Source of the DNA: Nonomuraea ceibae
Lineage (GTDB): Bacteria > Actinomycetota > Actinomycetes > Streptosporangiales > Streptosporangiaceae
DNA length: 64,000 nucleotides
Direction: 5' to 3'
Assembly: GCF_019396325.1 (NCBI RefSeq)
Contig: NZ_JAHKRO010000019.1
Location: forward strand, 1-64,000
The position numbers and the translations under genes were made by a program. Of this stretch, positions 36,922 to 46,885 are shown in pieces. The notes beneath the pieces were generated by a model that worked only from the letters and a program-made list of their open reading frames with translations, ran no database searches and had not been told where the DNA came from. Numbering within the stretch: position 1 is the stretch's first letter; each line of letters begins with the position of its first letter.

Positions 36922-37197
36922 GTGCTGGAGTGGATGGTGTGGACGGCGCCCACGGCGCTGGTGTTCGCCGGGCTGGCGCTGCTGCTGGCCGGGATGGCCG
37001 TCTGGGCGCGGATCTCGCCGCCGGTGGCGCGGCGCGGCTTCCTGCGCATCGAGACCGATCGGGGTGACCGGCTGTACATCGGCCTCGTCAGCGCCGCCGT
37101 GGTGCTCGCCGGGTGGATCGCGGTCAGCGATCTGTCCATGTGGCTCGCGCTGGCGCTCGCGGTCGTGGTGGTGCTGGTCATCGGCAGATGGGGCTGA
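36922..37197 (+). CDS. glpU: Small membrane protein, DUF2160/GlpU-like
   Basis: A 91-residue protein with three hydrophobic segments (ALVFAGLALLLAGMAVW, YIGLVSAAVVLAGWIAV, LALALAVVVVLVIG). Its position between the second permease and the binding protein is that of the DUF2160 (GlpU) protein in glycerol ABC operons. An accessory role in transport is inferred. GTG start. Confidence 0.75.
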   Translation: MLEWMVWTAPTALVFAGLALLLAGMAVWARISPPVARRGFLRIETDRGDRLYIGLVSAAVVLAGWIAVSDLSMWLALALAVVVVLVIGRWG

Positions 37198-37211
37198 CCC
37201 GAGGAGGCGCA

Positions 37212-38978
<1,767 letters not shown>

Positions 38979-39034
38979 CGGCGGCCCCGGTTTCCGGCCG
39001 GAGACCTCAGGGCAGGACTCCGGCCAGGGGATTT

Positions 39035-39041
39035 CGGGGGA
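39035..39041 (+). promoter_or_regulatory. G-run ribosome site of formate dehydrogenase complementary to C-loop 1
   Basis: CGGGGGA is the only purine-rich site before the ATG at 39049 (8 bases between). It is the exact complement of TCCCCCG in loop 1 of the RNA at 15580-15604. Regulation by pairing is a hypothesis. Confidence 0.35.
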
Positions 39042-39048
39042 AACACGG

Positions 39049-42000
39049 ATGAACGGCTGGCCGCTGCTGCGGCAACTCATGGGCGGGGACCCCACCGGGC
39101 GGGGGCGGGCGGTCAGGTCCGCGCGCACCGACCGGCTGGAGGCGCGGACGGCGACGGCGGACCGGGTGGTCAAGTCCGTCTGCCCCTACTGCGCCGTCGG
39201 GTGCGCGCAGAACGTCTACGTCCGCGACGGGAAGGTCGTGCAGATCGAGGGCGACCCGGACTCGCCGGTCAGCCGCGGCCGCCTGTGCCCGAAGGGCGCG
39301 GCCAGCCTGCAGCTCACCACCGGCTCCGGCCGCCTGGACAAGGTCCTTTACCGGCCTCCTCACGCCGCCGGCTGGCAGGAGCTCGACCTGGACACGGCGA
39401 TGGACATGGTCGCCGACCGGATCATCGCCACCCGCCGCGCGACGTGGGAGTGGGAGCGCGACGGCGCGCGCACCGCCCGCACGATGGGCATCGCCTCGCT
39501 CGGCGGCGCCACGCTGGACAACGAGGAGAACTACCTCATCAAGAAGCTGCTCACGGCGCTGGGCGTGGTGCAGATCGAGAACCAGGCGCGGGTGTGCCAC
39601 AGCTCGACCGTCGTCGGCCTCGGCACCTCGTTCGGGCGCGGCGGGGCGACCACGTTCATGCAGGACCTGCAGCACGCCGACTGCATCGTCATCGAGGGCT
39701 CGAACTTCGCCGAGGCGCACCCGGTGGGCTTCCAGTGGGTGATGGAGGCCAAGGCGCGCGGCGCGACGGTGATCCACGTCGATCCGCGGTTCACCCGCAC
39801 GAGCGCGCTGGCCGACCTGCACGTGCCGCTGCGGGCGGGCAGCGACGTGGCGTTCCTGGGCGGGCTGATCAACCACGTGCTGACCGGGGAGCGTTACTTC
39901 CGCGAGTACGTGGTCGCGTACACCAACGCCGCCACCCTGGTCGGCGAGGACTACCGCGACACCGAGGACCTCGACGGGCTGTTCTCCGGCTTCGACCCGC
40001 AGGAGCGCTGCTACGACCACCGGAGCTGGCAGTACGAGGGGATGCCGGTGATCTCGGCGGCGGGCGAGCGCGAGCAGCCGCAGGCGGGGCAGAGCGAGAT
40101 GCACGGGGCGGGCGGCTCCAGCATGCGCGGCACGCCGACGCGGGACGAGACGTTGCGGCACCCGCGCTGCGTGATGCAGATCCTGCGCCGCCACTTCGCC
40201 CGTTACACGCCGGAGATGGTGGAACGGGTGTGCGGGGTGCCGCCCGAGCTGTTCGCGCGGGTCTGCCGCCACCTGACGGAGAACTCCGGGCCGGACCGGA
40301 CGTCGGCGTTCGTGTACGCGGTCGGGTGGACGCAGCACAGCGACGGCTCGCAGTTCATCCGGGCGGCGAGCATCCTGCAACTGCTGCTGGGCAACATCGG
40401 CCGGCCGGGCGGCGGCATCCAGGCGCTGCGCGGGCACGCCAGCATCCAGGGCTCCAGCGACATCCCGACGCTGTTCAACCTGCTGCCCGGCTACATCCCG
40501 ATGCCGCACGCGCACCGCCACCAGCGGCTGGAGGACTTCCTGCGCGCCGACGCGCCGGTCAAGGGCTACTGGGCGCACATGCCCGCCTACCTGGTGAGCC
40601 TGCTCAAGGCGTGGTGGGGGCCGTCGGCGCGGCCCGACAACGACTTCCGCTTCGGCTACCTGCCCCGGCTGACCGGCAGCCACAGCCACTACGACACGGT
40701 GATGGCTCAGCTCGACGGCACCTGCAAGGGCTACCTGCTGCTGGGCGAGAACCCGGCGGTCGGCTCGGCCAACGCCCGCATGCAGCGCCTGGGCATGGCC
40801 GAGCTCGACTGGCTGGTGGTGCGCGACTTCAACCTGATCGAGAGCGCCACCTGGTGGAAGGACGGGCCGGAGATCGAGACCGGCGAGCTGTCCACCGCCG
40901 AGATCGGCACCGAGGTGTTCTTCTTCCCGGCCGCCGCGCACACCGAGAAGGACGGCAGCTTCACCAACACCAACCGGCTGCTGCAGTGGCACCACAAGGC
41001 CGTCGAGCCGGCCGGCGACCGGCGCAGCGACCTGTGGTTCATGTACCACCTGGGGCGGATCATCCGGGAGAAGCTGGCCGGGTCCGCCGACCCGATGGAC
41101 GCGCCCGTGCTCGACCTGACCTGGGACTACCCGGTGAGCGGGCCGACGGCCGAGCCGGACGCGGAGGCGGTGCTGGCTGAGATCAACGGCACCGACGCCG
41201 AGGGCCGGCCGCTGTCCGGCTACGACCAGCTCAGGAGCGACGGCTCGACGGCGTGCGGGTGCTGGATCTACTGCGGCGTCCGCGCCGGCGGCGTCAACCA
41301 GGCGGCCCGCCGCAAGCCCGGCGCCGAGCAGGACTGGATCGCCGCCGAGTGGGCGTGGGCGTGGCCGGCCAACCGGCGGCTGCTGTACAACCGGGCCTCG
41401 GCGCGGCCCGACGGCAGCCCGTGGAGCGAGCGCAAGAAGCTCGTGTGGTGGGACGGGTCGGCCTGGTCGGGCTACGACGTGCCCGACTTCGAGCGGGGCA
41501 AGGCGCCGGACTACCGGCCGCCCGAGGACGCGGCCGGGGTCGAGGCGCTGTCGGGCGTCGACCCGTTCATCATGCAGGGTGACGGCAAGGGCTGGCTGTT
41601 CGCGCCCGCCGGGGTGCTCGACGGGCCGCTGCCCACGCACTACGAGCCGCAGGACTCGCCGGTGGCCAACGCCCTGTACGGGCGGCAGCGCAGCCCGGCG
41701 CGCAAGCTCTACCCGCACGTGCACAACCGCTACCACCCCAGCGGCGGCGAGGCGGGCGCGTCCGTCTACCCGTACGTGGTCACCACCTACCGGCTCACCG
41801 AGCACTTCACCGCGGGCGGGATGAGCCGCAGCACGCCCTACCTGGCCGAGCTGCAGCCGGAGATGTTCTGCGAGGTGTCGCCCGAGCTGGCCGCCGAGCG
41901 CGGACTCACGCACGGCGGCTGGGCGACGATCGTCACCGCGCGCAACGCCATCGAGGCCCGGGTGCTGGTCACCCAGCGGATGACGCCGCTGCACGCCGAC

Positions 42001-42243
42001 GGGCAGGTCATCCACCAGATCGGGCTGCCGTTCCACTTCGGGCCCAACGGGCGGGCGCGCGGCGACGCCGCCAACGAGCTGTCGGCCATCTCGCTCGACC
42101 CGAGCTCGCACATCCAGGAGGTCAAGGCGCTGTCGGCGGACATCCGGCCCGGCCGGCGCCCGCGCGGCCCGGCGCTGCCCGAGCTCGTCCAGCACTACCG
42201 GCTGCGCGCCGGGATCACCGAGCGCACCGGAACGGAGGCGTGA
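39049..42243 (+). CDS. fdhA: Formate dehydrogenase alpha subunit, Cys type
   Basis: A 1064-residue molybdopterin oxidoreductase. An N-terminal [4Fe-4S] site uses Cys45, Cys48, Cys52 and Cys80 (CPYCAVGC...GRLCPKG). The molybdenum ligand is Cys183 in ARVCHSSTVVGLGTSFGRG; in selenoprotein relatives this is Sec (codon here TGC). Further family regions are HPVGFQWVMEAKARGA, GRPGGGIQALRGHASIQGS and the C-terminal dinucleotide-binding GGWATIVTARN. The size and subunits (FeS, NrfD-like) resemble FdnGHI-type enzymes, but no twin-arginine signal is visible, so a cytoplasmic active site is likely. It oxidises formate to CO2, or the reverse. moaA and mobA elsewhere in the window supply the cofactor. Confidence 0.93.
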   Translation: MNGWPLLRQLMGGDPTGRGRAVRSARTDRLEARTATADRVVKSVCPYCAVGCAQNVYVRDGKVVQIEGDPDSPVSRGRLCPKGAASLQLTTGSGRLDKVLYRPPHAAGWQELDLDTAMDMVADRIIATRRATWEWERDGARTARTMGIASLGGATLDNEENYLIKKLLTALGVVQIENQARVCHSSTVVGLGTSFGRGGATTFMQDLQHADCIVIEGSNFAEAHPVGFQWVMEAKARGATVIHVDPRFTRTSALADLHVPLRAGSDVAFLGGLINHVLTGERYFREYVVAYTNAATLVGEDYRDTEDLDGLFSGFDPQERCYDHRSWQYEGMPVISAAGEREQPQAGQSEMHGAGGSSMRGTPTRDETLRHPRCVMQILRRHFARYTPEMVERVCGVPPELFARVCRHLTENSGPDRTSAFVYAVGWTQHSDGSQFIRAASILQLLLGNIGRPGGGIQALRGHASIQGSSDIPTLFNLLPGYIPMPHAHRHQRLEDFLRADAPVKGYWAHMPAYLVSLLKAWWGPSARPDNDFRFGYLPRLTGSHSHYDTVMAQLDGTCKGYLLLGENPAVGSANARMQRLGMAELDWLVVRDFNLIESATWWKDGPEIETGELSTAEIGTEVFFFPAAAHTEKDGSFTNTNRLLQWHHKAVEPAGDRRSDLWFMYHLGRIIREKLAGSADPMDAPVLDLTWDYPVSGPTAEPDAEAVLAEINGTDAEGRPLSGYDQLRSDGSTACGCWIYCGVRAGGVNQAARRKPGAEQDWIAAEWAWAWPANRRLLYNRASARPDGSPWSERKKLVWWDGSAWSGYDVPDFERGKAPDYRPPEDAAGVEALSGVDPFIMQGDGKGWLFAPAGVLDGPLPTHYEPQDSPVANALYGRQRSPARKLYPHVHNRYHPSGGEAGASVYPYVVTTYRLTEHFTAGGMSRSTPYLAELQPEMFCEVSPELAAERGLTHGGWATIVTARNAIEARVLVTQRMTPLHADGQVIHQIGLPFHFGPNGRARGDAANELSAISLDPSSHIQEVKALSADIRPGRRPRGPALPELVQHYRLRAGITERTGTEA

Positions 42244-42244
42244 C

Positions 42245-43000
42245 ATGGGCCGCGTCGGCTTCTTCACCGACACCAGCGTGTGCATCGGCTGCAAGGCGTG
42301 CGAAGTGGCGTGCAAGGAGTGGAACGCCGTCCCGGACGACGTCCTCGGCTTCACCGGCATGTCGTACGACAACACCAAGGGGCTGGGCGCGAGCACGTGG
42401 CGGCACGTGGCGTTCGTCGAGCAGCCGCACCCCGACTTCCGCTGGCTGATGGCCTCCGACGTGTGCAAGCACTGCACCGAGGCGGCCTGCCTGGACGTGT
42501 GCCCGACCGGGTCGCTGTTCCGCACCGAGTTCGGCACCGTCGTGGTGCAGGAGGACGTGTGCAACGGGTGCGGCTACTGCGTCCCGGCGTGCCCGTACGG
42601 GGTGATCGGCAAGCGGGAGGGCGACGGGCTGGCTCACAAGTGCACGATGTGCTACGACCGGCTGGGGGCCGGGATGGAGCCGGCGTGCGCGAAGACGTGC
42701 CCGACGGACTCGATCCAGTTCGGCGACCTCGACGAGCTGCGCGAGCGGGCGTCGCGGCGGCTGGAGCGGCTGCACGAGGCCGGGGTGGGCTCGGCCCGGC
42801 TGTACGGCCACTCCCCCGCCGACGGGGTGGGCGGCACCGCGGCGTTCTTCCTGCTGCTGGACGAGCCGGAGGTGTACGGGCTGCCGCCGGACCCGGTGGT
42901 GACGACGCGGGACCTGCCGTCGATGTGGCGGCACGCGGCCGTGGCAGCGGCCGGGCTGCTGGCGGGGCTGGTGGCGCTGTCGTGGAGGGGGCGGTCATGA
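42245..43000 (+). CDS. fdhB: Formate dehydrogenase iron-sulfur subunit
   Basis: A 251-residue ferredoxin-like subunit. Four clusters' worth of cysteine groups are visible: CIGCKACEVACKEWN, CKHCTEAACLDVCPTG, CNGCGYCVPACPYG and CTMCYDRLGAGMEPAC-x-KTCPT. The C-terminal AAVAAAGLLAGLVALSW can be a membrane anchor as in FdnH. It carries electrons from the molybdenum subunit to the NrfD-like subunit. Starts 2 bp after fdhA and overlaps the next gene (42997-43000). Confidence 0.93.
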   Translation: MGRVGFFTDTSVCIGCKACEVACKEWNAVPDDVLGFTGMSYDNTKGLGASTWRHVAFVEQPHPDFRWLMASDVCKHCTEAACLDVCPTGSLFRTEFGTVVVQEDVCNGCGYCVPACPYGVIGKREGDGLAHKCTMCYDRLGAGMEPACAKTCPTDSIQFGDLDELRERASRRLERLHEAGVGSARLYGHSPADGVGGTAAFFLLLDEPEVYGLPPDPVVTTRDLPSMWRHAAVAAAGLLAGLVALSWRGRS

Positions 43001-44007
43001 CCGGGCTGACGGACGTGCGGCTGGACGGGGACCCGGCGCTGCCGCCGGGCCGCGACGCCGTGCCGGAGTCGCTGGGCCGGCCCCGGGAGCGGCGCATGGT
43101 GCCCCGGGCGGACTTCGGCTCCTACTACGGGCTGCCGGTGCTCAACGAGCCCACCTGGCAGGCGCACGACATCGCCGGTTACCTGTTCCTCGGCGGGCTG
43201 GCGGGGGCCTCGTCCACGCTGGCCGCCGCCGCGCACCTGACGGGCCGCCCCCGCCTGGCGCGGGCCTGCAAGACGGCGGCGCTGTGCGGGGTGACGGGCT
43301 CCCTGTACGCGCTCATCCACGACCTGGGGCGGCCGGGGCGCTTCCTCAACATGCTGCGCGTGTTCAAGGTGACCTCCCCGATGAGCGTCGGCACCTGGAT
43401 CCTGACCGCCTACGGCCCGCAGGCGGGGCTGGCCGCGGCGGCGGCGCTGGTGCCCGGGCCCTGGCCGGGGGCCGCGAGATGGGCCACGGTGGGGGCCGGG
43501 CTGCTGGGGCCGGCGCTGGCGACCTACACGGCGGTGCTGATCTCCGACACCGCGGTGCCCGCGTGGCACGGCGGCTACCGGGAGATGCCGTTCCTGTTCG
43601 CCGGGTCGGCGGCGGCGTCGGCGGCGGGGATCGGCCTGCTGGCCGCGCCGCTCGCCGAGGCGGCCCCGGCGCGGCGGGCGGCCGTGGCGGGCGTCGCCGT
43701 CGAGCTGGCCGCCGCCGCGCGGATGAAGCACCGGCTCGGCACGGTCGCCGAGCCGCTGCGGCGGGGCCGGGCCGGGCGGCTGCTGCGCCTCGGGCAGGCG
43801 CTGTCGGTCACCGGGGCGCTGGTCGGACTGACCGCCGGCCGCCGCAGCCGCCGGGCCGCCGTCGTGGCCGGGGCCGCGCTGCTGGCCGGTTCGGTGTGCA
43901 CCCGGTTCGGCGTGTTCGAGGCGGGGACGGCCTCGGCCCGCGACCCCCGCTACACCGTCGAGCCGCAACGCGCCCGGCTCACCGAGGAGGAGGACGACAC
44001 CCAGTGA
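42997..44007 (+). CDS. NrfD-like membrane subunit of formate dehydrogenase
   Basis: A 336-residue membrane protein with about eight helices, of the polysulfide reductase NrfD family rather than a cytochrome b. YYGLPVLNEPTWQAHDIAGYLFLGGLAGASS is the diagnostic first helix region, followed by DLGRPGRFLNMLRVFKVTSPMSVGTW. It probably passes electrons to menaquinone. Overlaps the FeS subunit by four bases and the small peptide below by four (44004-44007). Confidence 0.9.
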   Translation: MTGLTDVRLDGDPALPPGRDAVPESLGRPRERRMVPRADFGSYYGLPVLNEPTWQAHDIAGYLFLGGLAGASSTLAAAAHLTGRPRLARACKTAALCGVTGSLYALIHDLGRPGRFLNMLRVFKVTSPMSVGTWILTAYGPQAGLAAAAALVPGPWPGAARWATVGAGLLGPALATYTAVLISDTAVPAWHGGYREMPFLFAGSAAASAAGIGLLAAPLAEAAPARRAAVAGVAVELAAAARMKHRLGTVAEPLRRGRAGRLLRLGQALSVTGALVGLTAGRRSRRAAVVAGAALLAGSVCTRFGVFEAGTASARDPRYTVEPQRARLTEEEDDTQ

Positions 44008-44141
44008 AGAAATACGTCCCGTTCGCGATGATCGTACTGATCACCTGCGCCGCCTCGTGGCTGGCGGCGCGCGCCCCGGAGGTCAGGCGGGAGCCTTCTC
44101 GCCCTCGGCGGGCTGGAGGTCGACGCTGTCGCGCAGCGTGA
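44004..44141 (+). CDS. Possible small membrane peptide after formate dehydrogenase
   Basis: A 45-codon ORF whose GTG overlaps the NrfD stop (GTGA). The first ~22 residues are MKKYVPFAMIVLITCAASWL, a good single transmembrane helix or signal; the rest is Arg-rich and its last 59 bp overlap the 3' end of the convergent efflux gene. Placement is typical for a small subunit, but the basic tail looks like read-through of the opposite gene. Real or not is open. Confidence 0.45.
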   Translation: MKKYVPFAMIVLITCAASWLAARAPEVRREPSRPRRAGGRRCRAA

Positions 44142-45645
44142 TCCTCGGCAGGAACAGCGTGGCCACGACGCCGACGGCGGCGATGCCCGCCGAGATGAGG
44201 AAGATGTGCCCGGTCGCGTCGCCGTAGGCGGTGCGGATGACGGTCGCGAACGGCTCGGGCAGCGCCTCCAGGTTGAGCGAGCCGGCCGACTCGGCGGCGG
44301 CCCGGCCGGTGACGCCCGCCCTGGCCAGGCCCCGGGTGATGTCGGTGGCGACCTGCTGGGCCAGGACCGCGCCGAGCACCGAGACGCCGATGGTGCCGCC
44401 GAGCGAGCGGAAGAACGTGATCGCGCCGCTGGCCGCGCCCAGCTCGCGCAGCGGGACGGTGTTCTGGATGGCCAGGACGAGGTTCTGCATCGACATGCCG
44501 ACGCCCGCGCCGACCAGCACCATCGCGCCGCCGATCAGCCAGAGCGAGGTGTCGTGGTCCATCGTGGACAGCACGAGGAACCCGGCGGTGAGCACGATCG
44601 ACCCGGTGACGATGTACGGCTTGACGCGCCCGGTCTTCGACACCAGGTTGCCGCTCACGGCGGAGGAGACCAGCACGCCGAGCATCATCGGGATGGTGAG
44701 CAGCCCCGACTCGGTGGGCGTGTAGCCGCGGCCGATCTGGAAGTACTGGCCGAGGAAGACCGCCCCGCCGAACATCGCCATGCCGACCGCGAGGCTGGCC
44801 AGGATCGCCAGGGCGGGGGTGCGGCGGCGCACCACGTGCAGCGGCACGACGGGCTGGCTCACCCGTGACTCCACCCAGGTGGCGAGGGCCAGGACGGCGA
44901 GGCCGCCGCCGGCCATGACCGCGGTCTGCCAGGAGAGCCAGTCGAAGGAGTTGCCGACGAAGGTGATCCAGATGAGCAGGACGCTGACGCCGGCGGCGAT
45001 GAGCGTCGCGCCCACGTAGTCGATCTTGACGTTCCGCGCCCGGACCGAGCTGACGTGCAGGGTCTTGTGCAGCAGGGCGAGCGCGGCGATGGTGAACGGC
45101 ACCGCGACGAAGAAGCACCAGCGCCAGCCGAGCCACGAGGTGTCGGCGATGAGGCCGCCGAGCAGCGGGCCGGCGACGGTGGCCACGGCCATGACGCCGC
45201 CCAGGTAGCCGTTGTAGCGGCCGCGCTCCTTGGGGCTGATCATGGCCCCGATCACCACCTGGACCAGCACCTGCAGGGCGCCCATGCCGAGGCCCTGCAC
45301 CGCGCGGAAGGCGATGAGCTGCCCGGTGTTCTGGGCGAACCCGCAGGCCAGCGAGCTCACCATGAAGATCACGATGGAGATCTGGATCAGCAGCTTCTTG
45401 TCGAACAGGTCGGCCAGCTTGCCCCAGATCGGCGTGGACGCCGTGGCGGCCAGCAAGGAGGCGGTGACCACCCAGGTGTACTGCGACTGGCTGCCGTTCA
45501 GCGCGCCGATGATCTGCGGCAGCGCGACGGACACGATCGTGCCGCTGATCATCGCGACGAACAGGACCAGCAGGAGCCCGCTGAGGGCTTCGAGAATCTG
45601 CCGGTGGGTCATCTGCCCGGGTGGTGCGTCCATGGTGGCGCTCAC
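44083..45645 (-). CDS. DHA2-family MFS efflux transporter (14 TM)
   Basis: A 520-residue major facilitator. VALPQIIGALNGSQSQYTWVVTASLLAATASTPIWGKLADLFDKKLLIQ covers the first helices and the A motif (GKLADLFDKK); GPLLGGLIADTSWLGWRWCFF is the DHA2 antiporter motif C. About 14 helices are predicted. The family exports drugs and dyes with proton exchange. It is divergent from a TetR regulator, a classic efflux pump-repressor pair. Its 3' end overlaps the small FDH-linked ORF. Confidence 0.9.
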   Translation of the reverse strand: MSATMDAPPGQMTHRQILEALSGLLLVLFVAMISGTIVSVALPQIIGALNGSQSQYTWVVTASLLAATASTPIWGKLADLFDKKLLIQISIVIFMVSSLACGFAQNTGQLIAFRAVQGLGMGALQVLVQVVIGAMISPKERGRYNGYLGGVMAVATVAGPLLGGLIADTSWLGWRWCFFVAVPFTIAALALLHKTLHVSSVRARNVKIDYVGATLIAAGVSVLLIWITFVGNSFDWLSWQTAVMAGGGLAVLALATWVESRVSQPVVPLHVVRRRTPALAILASLAVGMAMFGGAVFLGQYFQIGRGYTPTESGLLTIPMMLGVLVSSAVSGNLVSKTGRVKPYIVTGSIVLTAGFLVLSTMDHDTSLWLIGGAMVLVGAGVGMSMQNLVLAIQNTVPLRELGAASGAITFFRSLGGTIGVSVLGAVLAQQVATDITRGLARAGVTGRAAAESAGSLNLEALPEPFATVIRTAYGDATGHIFLISAGIAAVGVVATLFLPRITLRDSVDLQPAEGEKAPA

Positions 45646-45693
45646 GCGCTTTCCCCCAAATCCTCATCAAACGTGCAGGGGACACCCTACATT

Positions 45694-45732
45694 CGCATTG
45701 GGCAAGTTTGCGCACTGGGCAGTTATTCCCAG
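45694..45732. promoter_or_regulatory. Candidate TetR operator in the efflux/TetR gap
   Basis: Two near-identical direct repeats CGCATTGGGCA (45694-45704) and CGCACTGGGCA (45711-45721) lie 17 bp apart in the divergent promoter region. The second overlaps an inverted repeat CTGGG (45715-45719)/CCCAG (45728-45732). Confidence 0.5.
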
Positions 45733-45751
45733 CCGGTAAGATGTCCGCATC

Positions 45752-46333
45752 ATGGACAGCACGCTGGGCCTGCGGGAGCGCAAGAAGGCGGAGACGCGGC
45801 AGGCCGTGCACGAGGCGGCGCTGCGGCTCACGATCGAGCACGGCTTCGACGCCGTCACCGTCGAGGCCATCGCCGACGCGGCCAACATCTCCCGCCGCAC
45901 GTTCTCCAACTACTTCGCCGGCAAGGAGGACGCCATCCTCTACGGCGACGAGCGGCGCATCCGGGCGCTGGTCGAGCGGGTGCGCGCCGAGCCCGCCGAC
46001 CGGCCCGCCTGGCTCGCGCTGCGCGGCGCCGTCCAGCGGCTCTACGAGGAGATCGGCGTCCCGGAGCGCGAGCAGGCGGTGCGCACCCGGCTGGCCATGA
46101 AGCACCCGTCGCTGCTGGCCCGGCAGCTCGCCAACCACGCGGCCTTCGACCGGGAGCTGGCCCAGGCCCTCGCGCTGCGCCGCGGCGGCGGCGTGAGCCC
46201 CCGGGTGATGGCCGCCGCCTTCCTCGCCGCGCTCCGGCTCGCCACGCACACGTGGATCGAGGAGGAGCAGGCCCGCCCGCTGCACGAGGTCATCGACGAG
46301 ACGCTGGAGCAGATGGCGCGCCCCTTCACCTGA
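45752..46333 (+). CDS. TetR family regulator
   Basis: A 193-residue TetR protein. The HTH is ALRLTIEHGFDAVTVEAIADAANISRRTFSNYFAGKEDAI (residues ~23-62). The ligand domain is not assignable. It lies 106 bp from and divergent to the DHA2 pump and most likely represses it; ligand unknown. Confidence 0.9.
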   Translation: MDSTLGLRERKKAETRQAVHEAALRLTIEHGFDAVTVEAIADAANISRRTFSNYFAGKEDAILYGDERRIRALVERVRAEPADRPAWLALRGAVQRLYEEIGVPEREQAVRTRLAMKHPSLLARQLANHAAFDRELAQALALRRGGGVSPRVMAAAFLAALRLATHTWIEEEQARPLHEVIDETLEQMARPFT

Positions 46334-46389
46334 CCCGCCCCTTCAACCGACCCGCCCCTGCACCAGGCTCGTCCCGTCGTCCGGGCGGG

Positions 46390-46731
46390 TCAGCTCTCGT
46401 CGGGCACCGTGACGCCGAGCAGCGGCCGCACCTCGACGCCGCCGCGCACGACGGGCACCAGCTCGGCGATCGACAGCGCGTGGTCGTGGTCGCGCGCCTC
46501 GACGACCAGGACCCCGGCCAGCGCCTCCTCCGCCTCGGCGAACGGCCCGTCGGTCACCCGGCCGCCGCGCATCGCCGTGGCGGTCTCGGGCTGCTCCAGG
46601 GTCAGCCCGGCGACGAGCCGGCCGCCGAGCCCGGTGACCTGCCCGGGCAGGGCCCGGTGCGCCTCCTGGACGTCGTGCGGCAGGTCGGCGGGGGCGACGG
46701 CCTCGTACACGAGCACCGCGTAGCGGGCCAT
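46390..46731 (-). CDS. Orphan YCII/DGPF-domain protein
   Basis: A 113-residue YCII-like protein. It starts MARYAVLVYEAVAPAD and has VTDGPFAEAEEALAGVLVVEA (DGPF). A paralogue with an ECF sigma partner is at 22762-23106; here no sigma gene is adjacent. It could belong to the same ECF regulon at a distance. Convergent with tetR, divergent from hldE across 154 bp. Confidence 0.8.
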   Translation of the reverse strand: MARYAVLVYEAVAPADLPHDVQEAHRALPGQVTGLGGRLVAGLTLEQPETATAMRGGRVTDGPFAEAEEALAGVLVVEARDHDHALSIAELVPVVRGGVEVRPLLGVTVPDES

Positions 46732-46885
46732 CACCCCACCTCCCCGCGGATCTCGAAATGCCGTGTCATGGTGTGTCTTCTCCCCCGTACGGCGAACAGG
46801 GTGCGCCGGAACGGGCAGCGTCACGGCAAAGCTTCGTTGGGCACCGTCTCTGTTTGGGCAGCGCTTCTCCAGGTAGACGCAGCGT

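Noticed and set aside
39007-42564. A 1185-codon open frame antisense to formate dehydrogenase
   Set aside because: Long antisense frames arise from strong GC bias at third positions. The translation is low-complexity (Arg, Val, Gly, His-rich) without motifs, while the plus strand has a complete enzyme.
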